A DNA stretch of 64,000 nt from NCBI RefSeq assembly GCF_000022205.1, contig NC_012029.1:310001-374000 (forward strand). The letters are read 5' to 3'. The position numbers were made by a program, and so were the translations under genes. This document shows, piece by piece, positions 1 through 8,507 of this stretch. Each line of letters begins with the position of its first letter. Positions within the stretch are counted from its first letter, which is position 1. The notes under the pieces are model-generated. The model saw only the letters and a program-made list of their open reading frames with translations, did no database searches and was not told the origin of the DNA. This DNA is from Halorubrum lacusprofundi ATCC 49239 (GTDB lineage: Archaea > Halobacteriota > Halobacteria > Halobacteriales > Haloferacaceae).

Positions 1-28
1 CGTCGGCTCAGTCGGCTCTCTCCTCGTC

Positions 29-406
29 TCAGCCGTCGTCGTCGATATCGATCCCGTCCGGGTCGTTCCACTCGTCTTCCGCTTCGTCTTCGCCTTCGTC
101 AGCGTCGTCCGCCTCGGTCCCGGCCGGACCGAGCCCCTTCTCCCCGCGCCGCCGCTCGTGGACCGCAAATCCGGCCGTACGCGCGTCGCTTCCCTGCGCG
201 TAGGGGTCCTCGGACGGGTCGTAGTCGCGCTCGCCGCGCTCGAACACGTACGCGAAGAAGCCGAAAAGCGGGACGAAAAAGCAGATGAGCGCCCATTTCC
301 GGCGGTCCATCCCGTGATTCGGCGCGTCGAGGTACGCGTAGGCCGCGAAGACGACGAGCCACGCGAGCGGGACGCCGACGAGGATGACGGCGACGAGCGG
401 TTGCAT
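29..406 (-). CDS. small membrane protein with acidic tail (PLDc_N-like)
   Basis: The 125-residue product has two hydrophobic segments (about residues 4-24 and 37-54), followed by a charged stretch with the pattern ERGERDYD and then a strongly acidic tail from about residue 95. Two helices plus a short charged segment resemble the PLDc_N two-helix membrane domain, but I see no catalytic domain, so a function cannot be assigned. The start is supported by a CTTAAG TATA-like box at 430-436, about 27 bases upstream, which implies a leaderless transcript. It is divergent from the photolyase gene at 553. An alternative description is simply a haloarchaeal two-helix membrane protein. Confidence 0.7.
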   Translation of the reverse strand: MQPLVAVILVGVPLAWLVVFAAYAYLDAPNHGMDRRKWALICFFVPLFGFFAYVFERGERDYDPSEDPYAQGSDARTAGFAVHERRRGEKGLGPAGTEADDADEGEDEAEDEWNDPDGIDIDDDG

Positions 407-429
407 ATCTCCCGCTTCGGGCTCTTCGG

Positions 430-436
430 CTTAAGC
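430..436 (-). promoter_or_regulatory. TATA-like box for the leftward membrane protein gene
   Basis: CTTAAGC is centred about 27 bases before the ATG at 406, the spacing expected of a leaderless archaeal transcript. Confidence 0.45.
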
Positions 437-552
437 GCACGGGTGGATTTCGGGTGGAGCGCGGCCGTGCTCGTCCTCATGCGAGCCCGCGGTCGGATGT
501 CCGCGATCCGGCCGGCCGAAGGACAGTAGCCGGTAGAATCCGTACCGATCGC

Positions 553-1950
553 ATGCAGCTATTTTGGCACCGACGCGATCCGCGCACCCGGGACAACGTC
601 GGACTCGCGGCGGCCGCACGGACGGGGACCGTCGTCCCCGTCTTCGTCTACGACACCGACCTGTTCGGGACGATGGGTGCACGCCAGCGGGCCTTCTTCC
701 TCCGACACGTAAAGCGACTGAAGGAGCGCTACCGAGAGTTCGGAAGCGACCTCGTCGTCCGCGCGGGCGACCCGGAGAAGGTCCTCGTCGATCTCGCCGA
801 CGAGTACGACGCGGAGGCGGTCTTCTACAACGAGTACTACCGTCCCGCGAGGCGGAACCGCCAGCGGGCCGTCGAGGGGGCGCTCGAGGGCTTCGGTGTC
901 GAAACGAATGCACGGACCGATGCCGTGTTAGTCGATCCCGGCCGGCTGGAGGAGCGCTACGCGAATCACGGTCGATTTCACGATGAGTGGGAGACCGTCC
1001 CTAAGCCCGAGCCGTCCCCGGAACCAGACGCGGACGCGCTCGTGAACATGCGCGACGAAAAAACGGTCTCTGAGATTGACCCCGACATCGACCCCGACAT
1101 CGACCTGCCGGCGACCGGCTACCGGGCCGCACGCGAGCGGTTCGACGGCTTCCTCGAACACGGAATCCGGTCGTACGCCGACACGCGCGACGACCTTGCC
1201 CGGGCCGTCGAGGCGCCGACGCACGCGGTCTCGCGAATGTCGCCGTACCTCGCAACGGGGGCGATCGGGATCCGGGAGATGTGGGCGGACGCGACCGACG
1301 CGTTCGAGGCGGCGACGGGCGACGAGCGCCGCAACGTCGACAAGTACCGCGACGAGCTGTCGTGGCGCGAGCAGATGTACCACCTGCTGTACTACACCCC
1401 CGATCTGGCCGTCGCGAACTACAAATCGTTCCCGAACGAGATCGCGTGGCGCGAGGACGACACGGCGTTCGAGGCGTGGACGCGCGGCGAGACCGGCTAC
1501 CCGCTCGTCGACGCCGGGATGCGCCAGCTGAACGCGGAGGGGTACGTCCACAACCGCCCGCGACAGGTGGTCGCGAGCTTTCTCACGAAACACCTCCTGA
1601 TCGACTGGCGGCGCGGGGCGCGCTACTTCACCACACAGCTGATCGACCACGACCACGCCTCGAACCACGGCGCGTGGCAGTGGACCGCCTCCACCGGCAC
1701 CGATTCGGTGGATGTGCGCATCTTCGATCCGGTGGCACAGATGGCGAAGTACGACGCTGACGCGACGTTTGTGAAAGAATACGTCCCCGAACTGCGAGAC
1801 GTGCCCGCCGAGGAGATAGTCGACTGGCCGACTCTCTCGCGGGTCGAGCGCGAGACGCTGGCGCCGGAGTACCCGCATCCGATCGTCGACCGGAACGAGG
1901 GGTACGAGCGGGCGCAGCGGGTGTTCGAGGAAGCGCTCGGGAAGCGGTGA
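553..1950 (+). CDS. phr: deoxyribodipyrimidine photolyase (cryptochrome/photolyase family)
   Basis: The 465-residue protein belongs to the FAD-dependent photolyase/cryptochrome family, which repairs UV-induced cyclobutane dimers with blue light. The N-terminal Rossmann antenna domain begins MQLFWHRRDPRTRDN. The FAD-binding C-terminal half contains the motifs SWREQMYHLLYY, LVDAGMRQLNAEGYVHNRPR and the HASNHGAWQWTASTGTD segment, all typical of CPD photolyases. The ATG at 553 is preferred over an upstream in-frame ATG at 454 because the upstream 33 residues are arginine-rich, unlike the family, and the family starts exactly at this motif. The length is normal. It stands alone, 62 bases before threonine ammonia-lyase. 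It could be a photosensory cryptochrome, but CPD repair is more likely. Confidence 0.92.
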   Translation: MQLFWHRRDPRTRDNVGLAAAARTGTVVPVFVYDTDLFGTMGARQRAFFLRHVKRLKERYREFGSDLVVRAGDPEKVLVDLADEYDAEAVFYNEYYRPARRNRQRAVEGALEGFGVETNARTDAVLVDPGRLEERYANHGRFHDEWETVPKPEPSPEPDADALVNMRDEKTVSEIDPDIDPDIDLPATGYRAARERFDGFLEHGIRSYADTRDDLARAVEAPTHAVSRMSPYLATGAIGIREMWADATDAFEAATGDERRNVDKYRDELSWREQMYHLLYYTPDLAVANYKSFPNEIAWREDDTAFEAWTRGETGYPLVDAGMRQLNAEGYVHNRPRQVVASFLTKHLLIDWRRGARYFTTQLIDHDHASNHGAWQWTASTGTDSVDVRIFDPVAQMAKYDADATFVKEYVPELRDVPAEEIVDWPTLSRVERETLAPEYPHPIVDRNEGYERAQRVFEEALGKR

Positions 1951-2012
1951 AACCGATCCGACTCCGTTCCGCAACCGAGTCCTTTTCTGGGATCCCCGAG
2001 AACACCGCGCTC

Positions 2013-3275
2013 ATGTCCTCCGTCACGATCGCGGACGTCGAGGCCGCCGCGGCCCGGCTCGAACCGGCGGCGATCGTCCAGCGCACGCCCGTCGAGCGCA
2101 GCCGGTCGCTGAGCGAGCGGTGCGGCGCCGACGTGCGCCTGAAGATGGAACACCTCCAGCGCACCGGCTCGTTTAAAACGCGCGGTGCGTATAACGCGAT
2201 CTCGCGGGCAGTTGAGCAGGCGGCGGAACGAGCCGATGAGTCCGAGCTCGACCGGGTCGTGGCCGCGAGCGCGGGCAACCACGCGCAGGGGGTCGCCCTG
2301 GCGGCGTCGGGCACCGGGATCGACGCGACGATCGTGATGCCGGAGTCGGCGCCGGCAGCGAAGATCGAGGCGACCCGCGGGTACGGCGCCGAGGTCGTGC
2401 TCCGCGGGAGCGCGTTCCCGGAGGCGATGGCGCACGCGCAGACGCTGATCGACGACCCCGGAACGCGGTTCGTCCACGCGTTCGACGATCCGGACGTGGT
2501 CGCCGGGCAGGGAACGCTCGGGCTGGAGGTGCTCGACCAAGTGCCAGACGTGGACACCGTGCTCGTCCCGGTCGGGGGCGGCGGGCTGGCAGGCGGGGTC
2601 GCGACCGCGATCAAAGCGCGCTCGCCCGAGACGCGGGTGATCGGGGTCCAGACCGAGGGCGCCTCGACGCTCTCGGAGAGCCTCGCGGCCGGCGAACTCG
2701 TGACGCGCGAGGAGCCGGACACCATCGCGGACGGGATCGCGACCGGCGGGCTGAGCGAGCTCACCTTCGGCCTGTTGAAAGAGCACCTCGACGACGTGGT
2801 CGTCGTGAGCGACGACGACGTGGCCGCCGCGATTCTGCTCCTCTTGGAGCGCGCGAAACAGATGATCGAGGGCGCGGGCGCGACCGCGGCGGCCACCCTT
2901 TTAAATGACGACGCTCTCGACGAGCTCGATCTGGCCGGCGAGACGGTGGTGCCGCTGCTCTGTGGCGGCAACATCGACGTCACGACGCTGAAGGAGGTGG
3001 TGACGCACGCCCTCGTGGAACGTGACCAACTGATCGAACTTGCCGTCCGGATCGACGACACGCCCGGGACGATGGGCGAGATATCCACCCTGATCGGCGC
3101 GGAGCGCGCGAACATCCGGACGGTGCGCCACGAGCGCAGCCGGCCGGACCTGCCGGTCGGCGACGCCGACCTCGTGTTCGAGGTGGAGACCAACGGGCCG
3201 GCCCACGTCGATCGGGTCCTGAAGGCGGTGCGCGAGGCGGGCTACGAGGTGGAGTGGACGACGCAGGAAGGGTGA
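2013..3275 (+). CDS. ilvA: threonine ammonia-lyase (threonine dehydratase), ACT-domain type
   Basis: The 420-residue fold-type II PLP enzyme converts threonine to 2-oxobutanoate plus ammonia, the first step of isoleucine synthesis. Visible motifs are TGSFKTRGAYNA with the Schiff-base lysine (about residue 54), SAGNHAQGVA (substrate loop) and the glycine-rich PLP-phosphate loop VGGGGLAGG. The last 80 residues, from about ELAVRIDDTPGTMGEIS, form an ACT domain, so allosteric control by an amino acid is likely. An in-frame ATG at 1947 overlaps the photolyase stop and adds a non-conserved 22-residue leader; ATG 2013 fits the family. A second paralogue lies at 59667-60878. Serine dehydratase activity is also possible. 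Confidence 0.88.
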   Translation: MSSVTIADVEAAAARLEPAAIVQRTPVERSRSLSERCGADVRLKMEHLQRTGSFKTRGAYNAISRAVEQAAERADESELDRVVAASAGNHAQGVALAASGTGIDATIVMPESAPAAKIEATRGYGAEVVLRGSAFPEAMAHAQTLIDDPGTRFVHAFDDPDVVAGQGTLGLEVLDQVPDVDTVLVPVGGGGLAGGVATAIKARSPETRVIGVQTEGASTLSESLAAGELVTREEPDTIADGIATGGLSELTFGLLKEHLDDVVVVSDDDVAAAILLLLERAKQMIEGAGATAAATLLNDDALDELDLAGETVVPLLCGGNIDVTTLKEVVTHALVERDQLIELAVRIDDTPGTMGEISTLIGAERANIRTVRHERSRPDLPVGDADLVFEVETNGPAHVDRVLKAVREAGYEVEWTTQEG

Positions 3276-3290
3276 GGAACGGCGTCGTTG

Positions 3291-3622
3291 ACTTATAACT
3301 GAACTGCGGTGGCGTGAGGCTGCGAGCGCCCATCGGCGCGAGCAGCCCGCACGAGGGAGTCGGTCCGGCGCTTATAAGCGCCGGACCGACGAGGCTGGGG
3401 AGGCGTGAGGCTGCGGTTGCGGTCGGGTGGGACTCAAAGGGGCAGCCGCGAGGACGACGCTCGACGACGCAAGCACTGGAAGGAGCGAACGAAGTGAGCG
3501 ACTGAAGCGCACAGCGAGTCGCGTGAGTCCTCGTGGCTGGGGCTTTGGAGGCCTTGACCGACGGATCGAGGTCAGATACTTATAAGCGAGCGGCTGGGGA
3601 TTTGGAAGTGTTCGCTGTGCCG
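3291..3622 (-). repeat. composite intergenic repeat, copy A (inverted orientation)
   Basis: Read on the minus strand, this stretch carries the same ordered modules as copies B-D: two CCAAAGCCCCAG-type blocks (one near 3530-3553, a diverged one near 3591-3612), an arginine-codon-like block near 3450-3530, CCCTTTGAGTCCCACC (about 3423-3442), CTCACGCCTCCCCAGCC (about 3391-3411), a perfect 32-base palindrome at 3359-3390 centred on TTATAA, and a terminal TTATAA box at 3291-3300. It lies between ilvA and the HTH-membrane gene. No coding frame within it looks real. Confidence 0.8.
3359..3390. repeat. 32-base perfect palindrome inside repeat copy A
   Basis: The two 11-base arms (GTCGGTCCGGC and its complement) flank the centre GCTTATAAGC with no mismatch. 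The same slot in copy C has different arms but the same centre. Confidence 0.9.
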
Positions 3623-3748
3623 TCGTTGGCCATATATAACCAGACAATTCGTAATTTAGCGGGGTACCCAATCGATCCAGTCAACTACTATTCTCGGCCA
3701 TATTCTTTTGTAGAAAATACTATCAAGGAAAAGTGAATTATCGCAAAT

Positions 3749-4129
3749 ATGGGTAATAGTTCCAAAACGGATCTGCAACGAGACATTCTCCTCACGTGGT
3801 GGGAAAGTCCGAATGCAACAAATCAGGAGATTGCGGGCGCGTGTGACTGTTCGTCATCCTATGTCAGCCAGACCAAAAATCGGTTCGACGATTACAACGA
3901 GTTCGAGGCGATGATGGACAGACAGGACGCCGAGTTAGAGCAGATGTTCGGTGAGAACATATTCGAAAACAGCGGGACGACATCGGCGACAGTAGAGTCG
4001 GAAGGGCCCGGAATTGCAGAGCAATGGAACGAGATCCCGAACAACATCCCGGGACTGCTGATCAAGCACATTGTCGTGATGGTACTTGGATACGCAGCGA
4101 TCCAAGTCGGGATAACGCTCTTTCTCTGA
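3749..4129 (+). CDS. HTH protein with C-terminal membrane anchor, in an AT-rich islet
   Basis: The 126-residue product has an N-terminal helix-turn-helix (about residues 8-50, motif ATNQEIAGACDCSSSYVSQ), an acidic linker, and one C-terminal hydrophobic helix (about residues 104-125, HIVVMVLGYAAIQVGITLF). This suggests a membrane-tethered DNA-binding protein. Base composition is clearly lower in GC than its neighbours, with codons such as AAA, AAT, ATA and TTA that are rare elsewhere in the window, and the 120 bases upstream are very AT-rich, consistent with recent acquisition (virus or plasmid origin is inference). I do not recognise a named family. The ATG at 3749 is the first in frame after the stop-rich AT tract. 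Confidence 0.7.
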   Translation: MGNSSKTDLQRDILLTWWESPNATNQEIAGACDCSSSYVSQTKNRFDDYNEFEAMMDRQDAELEQMFGENIFENSGTTSATVESEGPGIAEQWNEIPNNIPGLLIKHIVVMVLGYAAIQVGITLFL

Positions 4130-4186
4130 TTTCTTCTGAGATACAACACAGGATAACGGACAGCTTCAGTCTACTCGATCCGACGG

Positions 4187-4193
4187 TTTAAAA
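4187..4193 (+). promoter_or_regulatory. TATA box of cysS
   Basis: TTTAAAA is centred 29 bases before the cysS ATG at 4219, indicating a leaderless or nearly leaderless message. A GGAGGT at 4202-4207 sits 12 bases before the ATG but would fall upstream of the predicted transcription start. Confidence 0.55.
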
Positions 4194-4218
4194 GGCTCTC
4201 CGGAGGTACGAGCCGGTA

Positions 4219-5712
4219 ATGAGTCTCGTCGTTACCGACACCCTGGCAGACGAGCGCGTCGAGTTCACGGCCGACGGCGACGTCACGCTGTACGTCTGCG
4301 GCCTGACGGTGTCGGACGACCCCCACCTCGGACACGCCCGCCTGTGGTTCCACGCCGATGTCCTCCACCGCTGGCTCGACCACGTCGGCTACGACGTGCG
4401 CCACGTCGAGAACGTCACCGACGTCAACGAGAAGATCACGGCCCGCATCGGCGAGCGCGACGCGTGGACCGACGAGCGCGACGTGGCCGAGACGTTCACC
4501 GCGACCACCTTCGACGCGATGCGCGGGCTAAACCTGTTGCGCGCCGAGGTGTACCCCCGCGTCACCGAGCACGTCCCGGAGATCGTCGACCTCGTCGAGA
4601 CGCTGATCGAGAAGGGGTACGCCTACGAGTCGAACGGCTCCGTCTACTTCGACGTGACCGCGTTCGACGACTACGGGAAGCTCTCGAACCAGAACGTCCA
4701 AGACCTCGAAGCGCAGGGCGAGCCCGACGAGCGGTCGGAGAAGCGCAACCCGTCGGACTTCGCGCTGTGGAAGGCCGACGGCGTGAGCGAGACCGCCGCG
4801 CGCGAACACGCGAAGCACGACCACGGTGACGAGACCCCCTCTGGCGAAATCTGGAACTCCCCGTGGAGCGAAGGGCGACCCGGATGGCACGTCGAGTGCT
4901 CGGCGATGTCGACGACGCATCTCGGCGACACGCTCGATATCCATATGGGTGGACGCGATCTGGTCTTCCCGCACCACGAAAACGAGATCGCACAGTCGGA
5001 GGCGGCCACCGGCGAGACGTTCGCGCGCCACTGGCTCCACGTCGGCCTGCTCGCGATGGAGGGCGAGAAGATGTCCTCCTCGATCGGCAACTTCTGGACC
5101 GTACCGGACGCCCTCGACGAACTCGGCGTCAACGTGATCCGCACCTTCTACGCCGGGGCGGCTTACCGCTCCGAGCAGGCGCTCACCGAGGAGACGATCG
5201 CGGAGGCCGAGGAGCGCTGGGAGCGGCTCTCGCGCACCTACGACCGCGCCGTCGAGGCGCTCGACTCCACCGAGGCCCGCGCGAAGGCCGAGGACGAGGA
5301 GCTTCGCGGGGCCGTCGAAACCGCTCGTGACGACCTCGCGACCGCGATGAACGACGACCTGAACCTCCGGGAGGCGACCGCGGCGCTGCTGGATCTCACT
5401 GACGCGGTGAACCGGCACGTGGACGACGTGGAGGATGGCGATACCGAGTCCGCCTACGACTACCGCGGCCTCCGCGAGGCGGTCGAGGCGTTCGAAAACC
5501 TCGCTGGCGACGTGTTGGGCCTCCAGTTCGAGTCGACGACCGACGGCGACGTGGATCTGGCCGGCGAGCTGGTCGACCTCGTTCTGGACGTGCGCGAGGC
5601 CGAACGCGAGGCCGGCAACTACGAGCGCGCCGACGAACTCCGGGACGCGCTCCGTGAGGTCGGCGTCGAGATCGAGGACGGGCCGGACGGGGCGACGTAC
5701 CGGTTTGAGTAG
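4219..5712 (+). CDS. cysS: cysteine--tRNA ligase
   Basis: The 497-residue class I aminoacyl-tRNA synthetase charges tRNA-Cys. Visible are the zinc-binding Cys near the N-terminus (LYVCGLTVSDDPHLGHAR, with the HIGH-like PHLGH), the WHVECSAMS and HMGGRDLVFPHHENEIAQ zinc/substrate motifs, and the class I signature KMSSSIGNF (about residue 281). The C-terminal helical DALR-like tRNA-binding region follows and carries acidic haloadaptation. Length and motif order match the family. The N-terminus is slightly shorter than bacterial CysRS, as in other haloarchaea. It is monocistronic, followed by repeat copy B. Confidence 0.97.
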   Translation: MSLVVTDTLADERVEFTADGDVTLYVCGLTVSDDPHLGHARLWFHADVLHRWLDHVGYDVRHVENVTDVNEKITARIGERDAWTDERDVAETFTATTFDAMRGLNLLRAEVYPRVTEHVPEIVDLVETLIEKGYAYESNGSVYFDVTAFDDYGKLSNQNVQDLEAQGEPDERSEKRNPSDFALWKADGVSETAAREHAKHDHGDETPSGEIWNSPWSEGRPGWHVECSAMSTTHLGDTLDIHMGGRDLVFPHHENEIAQSEAATGETFARHWLHVGLLAMEGEKMSSSIGNFWTVPDALDELGVNVIRTFYAGAAYRSEQALTEETIAEAEERWERLSRTYDRAVEALDSTEARAKAEDEELRGAVETARDDLATAMNDDLNLREATAALLDLTDAVNRHVDDVEDGDTESAYDYRGLREAVEAFENLAGDVLGLQFESTTDGDVDLAGELVDLVLDVREAEREAGNYERADELRDALREVGVEIEDGPDGATYRFE

Positions 5713-5789
5713 CGTGCATACTCGGGTTCTGTTGGGAGCAGCGTTCTCGATCTCGGGGGACTGCGACGTAGTCGGTTCTGATGAGACGG

Positions 5790-6070
5790 TCGATCGCTTA
5801 TAAGTAGTTGACGACGACTCGGTGAACGCCGCCGAAGCCCCAGCCGGGAGGCGGGCCCTTTGAGTCCCACCCGCACCGCACAGCACCACTGGAAGACGGT
5901 CACGCGATTTCACCGCGTGAGCAAGCAAGACCTCCGGTCTCGCCCTGTTCCTGCTTGCGTCGTTACGCGGGCTGCGACTTCCGTGCACCCGCTCGTTGCA
6001 TCGCCGTCGACCTCGCACGCGCTCGTCGTGACCGCTTATAAGCGGCCACTCGGAGGCACGCGCCACCGCG
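5790..6070 (+). repeat. composite intergenic repeat, copy B
   Basis: Starting at a CTTATAAG box (5797-5804), it carries a diverged CCGAAGCCCCAGCCG block (5832-5846), CCCTTTGAGTCCCACC (5856-5871) with CGCACCGCACAGC, a copy-specific insert of about 130 bases, then CTCGCACGCGCTCGTCG and the palindromic core CCGCTTATAAGCGG (6032-6045), ending in GGCACGCGCCACCGC. It fills the gap between the converging cysS and dolichol kinase genes. No supported reading frame is present. Confidence 0.75.
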
Positions 6071-6092
6071 GTTCGGTTTTTCTATGGTCCTC

Positions 6093-6719
6093 TCAAACGC
6101 CTACCCCCAACACCGTGACCGCGAGGAGCATGCCACCAGCCGCGGCGGGCGGGATGGTGAGGTTGTCGTCGACGGCGACGCCGCGGATGATCGGCGGGAG
6201 CCCGTCGGCGATCGCCGCGAGGACCGCGCCGGCGAGCGCGACGGCGATGCCGACGCCGGTCCCGAACGCCGGCACGGTGAAGAGGAGCGCCAACGAGAGA
6301 CTGACGAGGAACATCGCGATCCACGCGGCGGGGCGCTTCGCCTCGGTCGCGTCGTTGTCCCCGAGCGCGCCGCTGACGGGGTCACCGAGCGACAGCATCC
6401 ACATCGCGGGGATCGCGAGCGTCGGATTCAAGAGGAGGACCACGCCGGTCATGCTCACCTGGTACAGCGCGTAGCCGGCGATCGAGTCCGTCTCGTACTC
6501 CCGAATGAGCTTTTGGTAGAGGGCGTGGTCAAACCCGACGACGAGCCGGAGGAACTCCAGCGTAAGGACGACGGCGAGCGCGGCCACGAGGAAGTATCGC
6601 GTCTCCGTCCACGTGAACCAGCCGAGCAGATACGGTACCGGGTAGAGGGTCCCTCCGGAGTGGACCAGCCGTCGCTCGAACTCCACCTCGGCCCGCCACT
6701 CCGCCGCCGGAAGGGGCAC
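6093..6719 (-). CDS. dolichol kinase / phosphatidate cytidylyltransferase-like membrane protein
   Basis: The 208-residue polytopic protein has about six hydrophobic segments. It resembles the Sec59/dolichol-kinase branch of the CDP-alcohol cytidylyltransferase superfamily: an N-terminal RRLVHSGGTLYPVPYL motif and a later LSLGDPVSGALGDN motif, whose Asp residues are the usual nucleotide/metal ligands. The likely role is CTP-dependent phosphorylation of dolichol, the lipid carrier of archaeal N-glycosylation. It begins 3 bases after the glyS stop, so it is the last gene of a CBS-glyS-dolichol kinase operon. Substrate assignment is inference; another isoprenoid alcohol is possible. Confidence 0.75.
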   Translation of the reverse strand: MPLPAAEWRAEVEFERRLVHSGGTLYPVPYLLGWFTWTETRYFLVAALAVVLTLEFLRLVVGFDHALYQKLIREYETDSIAGYALYQVSMTGVVLLLNPTLAIPAMWMLSLGDPVSGALGDNDATEAKRPAAWIAMFLVSLSLALLFTVPAFGTGVGIAVALAGAVLAAIADGLPPIIRGVAVDDNLTIPPAAAGGMLLAVTVLGVGV

Positions 6720-6722
6720 GGG

Positions 6723-8507
6723 TCAGTTGGTCTCGACGTCGGTCGCGACTGTCTCGTAACGGTCCACCAGCGCGTCGAACTCGCCGCCGGTGCGGAGCGC
6801 GGTCAGCTCCGTGGCCAGCTCTTCGGCCGGGACCCGGACCTGCACCGCGGAGTCGCGCTCGCGGACGGTCACCGTCTCTGGGCCGTCGCCCTCGATCCCG
6901 TCGCGGTCGATCGTGACGCAGAACGGAGTCCCGATCTCGTCTTGGCGGCGATAGCGCCGCCCGATCGAGCCGGAGTCGTCGTACGCGACCGCCACCCCCG
7001 CCTCGCGGAGGTCGGCTGCGACGCGGTCGGCCAGCTCGGTGAGCCGGTCGTCGTTGGTCACGAGCGGGAAGACGGCGGCGTCCTGCGGCGCGACCTCGGG
7101 CTCTAAGGAGAGGTACGTTCGCTCCTCGCCGTCGACCTCGTCCTCGCTGTAGGCGTGCGCCAGCAGGGTCTGGACTGTCCGGCCCACGCCGAAGGACGGT
7201 TCGACGACGTGCGGCGTGAGGTGCTCGCCGTTCTCGGTCACCGTCTCGACCGAGAAGTTCGCCACGTCGGTGTCGACGGTCTGGTCGTCGCCGTTCACCT
7301 CGACCGACACCGTCTCGCTGTCGAACGCGTCGGGATCGCGCTCGGCGAGGGTTTCGAGGGCCTCGGCGACCGCGGCGGCGTCCCCGCCGAATTCGGGGCC
7401 GAGCACGGACATGTCGGGGTCGACGGTTGCGCGCTCGACCGTCTTCGGCTCGTCGTAGCGCTTGAACACGGTGAACGCGTCGTCGCCGTACTCGTCGTGT
7501 TTCGAGAGGTCGTAGTCGGCGCGGTACGAGAAGCCCGCGATCTCGATCCAGTCGCCGTCGACTTCGCTCTCCGCATCCCAGCAGTCGGACGCGTAGTGGG
7601 CGCGCTCGCCCGCGAGGTGCTGGCGGAACCGGAAGCGGTCGAGGTCGACGCCGATCCGGTCGTACCACTCCTTCGCGACGCCGAGGTAGTAGCCGACCCA
7701 CGGGGAGCCGATGATCTCCTCGTCGACCGCCTCGCCGATCGTGGTCTCGACGTACTCGCCGTCCTCGGCCTGCTGTTCGGTCGCGGGGTACAGCCGGACC
7801 GACACGTCGCGCACGCGGTCCAGCGGCGGCTCGTCCTCTTCGGGGTCGATGAACTGCTCCAGTTCCGCCTGCGTGAACTCACGCAGCCGGAGGAGCCCGC
7901 CGCGCGGCGAGATCTCGTTGCGGTAGGCCGGACCGATCTGGGTGATCCCGAACGGGAGGTTCCCGCGGGCGTACTCCTTCAGCCGCGGGAACTCCACGAA
8001 GATACCTTGTGCCGTCTCCGGCCGCAGGTAGCCGGGCTGGCCGTCGCCGGGACCGATGTCGGTCGCGAACATGAGGTTGAAGTCCTCGACCGTCACGCCC
8101 GCAAGCGGGGTGCCACAGGACGGGCAGGCGATGTCGTTGTCGGCGATGAGCTCCTCGACTTCCGACCCGGGCAGCGCCTCGGCGTCCTCGATCTCTGTGA
8201 CCGCCTCGACGAGGTGGTCGGCGCGGTGGGACTCGCCGCACTCGGGACACTCGACGAGCATGTCGTCGAACCCCTCTAGGTGGCCGGACGCCTCGAAGAC
8301 GGCTTCCGGCATGATCGTCGGGGCCTCGATCTCGCGGTTCCCCTCTCGGATGGTGAACCGGTCGCGCCACGCGTCCTCGACGTTCTTCTTCAGCGCCGCG
8401 CCCTGCGGACCGAAGGTGTAGAATCCGGCGGTGCCGCCGTACGCACCGTTCGAGCCGAAGAAGAACCCGCGCCGCTTCGCCAGCTCGCCGATCTCCTCGG
8501 ACGCCAT
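6723..8507 (-). CDS. glyS: glycine--tRNA ligase, class II (archaeal/eukaryotic type)
   Basis: The 594-residue alpha-2 type GlyRS charges tRNA-Gly. It starts with the family motif AKRRGFFFGSNGAYGG, has a CPECGESHRADHL and CPSCGTPL cysteine pair expected to bind zinc in the insertion, the class II motif 2 region YRNEISPRGGLLRLREFTQ, motif 3 near FGVGRTVQTLL, and a C-terminal anticodon-binding domain (VFPLVTNDDRLTELADRV). The ATG follows immediately after the stop codon of the upstream CBS gene (8508-8510), so the two are probably translationally coupled. The length is normal for archaea. Confidence 0.97.
   Translation of the reverse strand: MASEEIGELAKRRGFFFGSNGAYGGTAGFYTFGPQGAALKKNVEDAWRDRFTIREGNREIEAPTIMPEAVFEASGHLEGFDDMLVECPECGESHRADHLVEAVTEIEDAEALPGSEVEELIADNDIACPSCGTPLAGVTVEDFNLMFATDIGPGDGQPGYLRPETAQGIFVEFPRLKEYARGNLPFGITQIGPAYRNEISPRGGLLRLREFTQAELEQFIDPEEDEPPLDRVRDVSVRLYPATEQQAEDGEYVETTIGEAVDEEIIGSPWVGYYLGVAKEWYDRIGVDLDRFRFRQHLAGERAHYASDCWDAESEVDGDWIEIAGFSYRADYDLSKHDEYGDDAFTVFKRYDEPKTVERATVDPDMSVLGPEFGGDAAAVAEALETLAERDPDAFDSETVSVEVNGDDQTVDTDVANFSVETVTENGEHLTPHVVEPSFGVGRTVQTLLAHAYSEDEVDGEERTYLSLEPEVAPQDAAVFPLVTNDDRLTELADRVAADLREAGVAVAYDDSGSIGRRYRRQDEIGTPFCVTIDRDGIEGDGPETVTVRERDSAVQVRVPAEELATELTALRTGGEFDALVDRYETVATDVETN

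Noticed and set aside
928-3193. Long open frames on the minus strand opposite photolyase and threonine ammonia-lyase (928-1974, 1623-2786, 1628-3193)
   Set aside because: High GC makes antisense frames long; they encode arginine/serine-rich sequence without motifs and lie fully opposite well-supported enzymes.
3533-3736. Short frame in repeat copy A and the AT-rich tract
   Set aside because: It starts in a conserved repeat module that is not a frame in the other copies and runs into AT-rich non-coding sequence.
4528-6066. 512-codon minus-strand frame opposite cysS
   Set aside because: Opposite a clear CysRS, no motifs, and its start lies inside repeat copy B.
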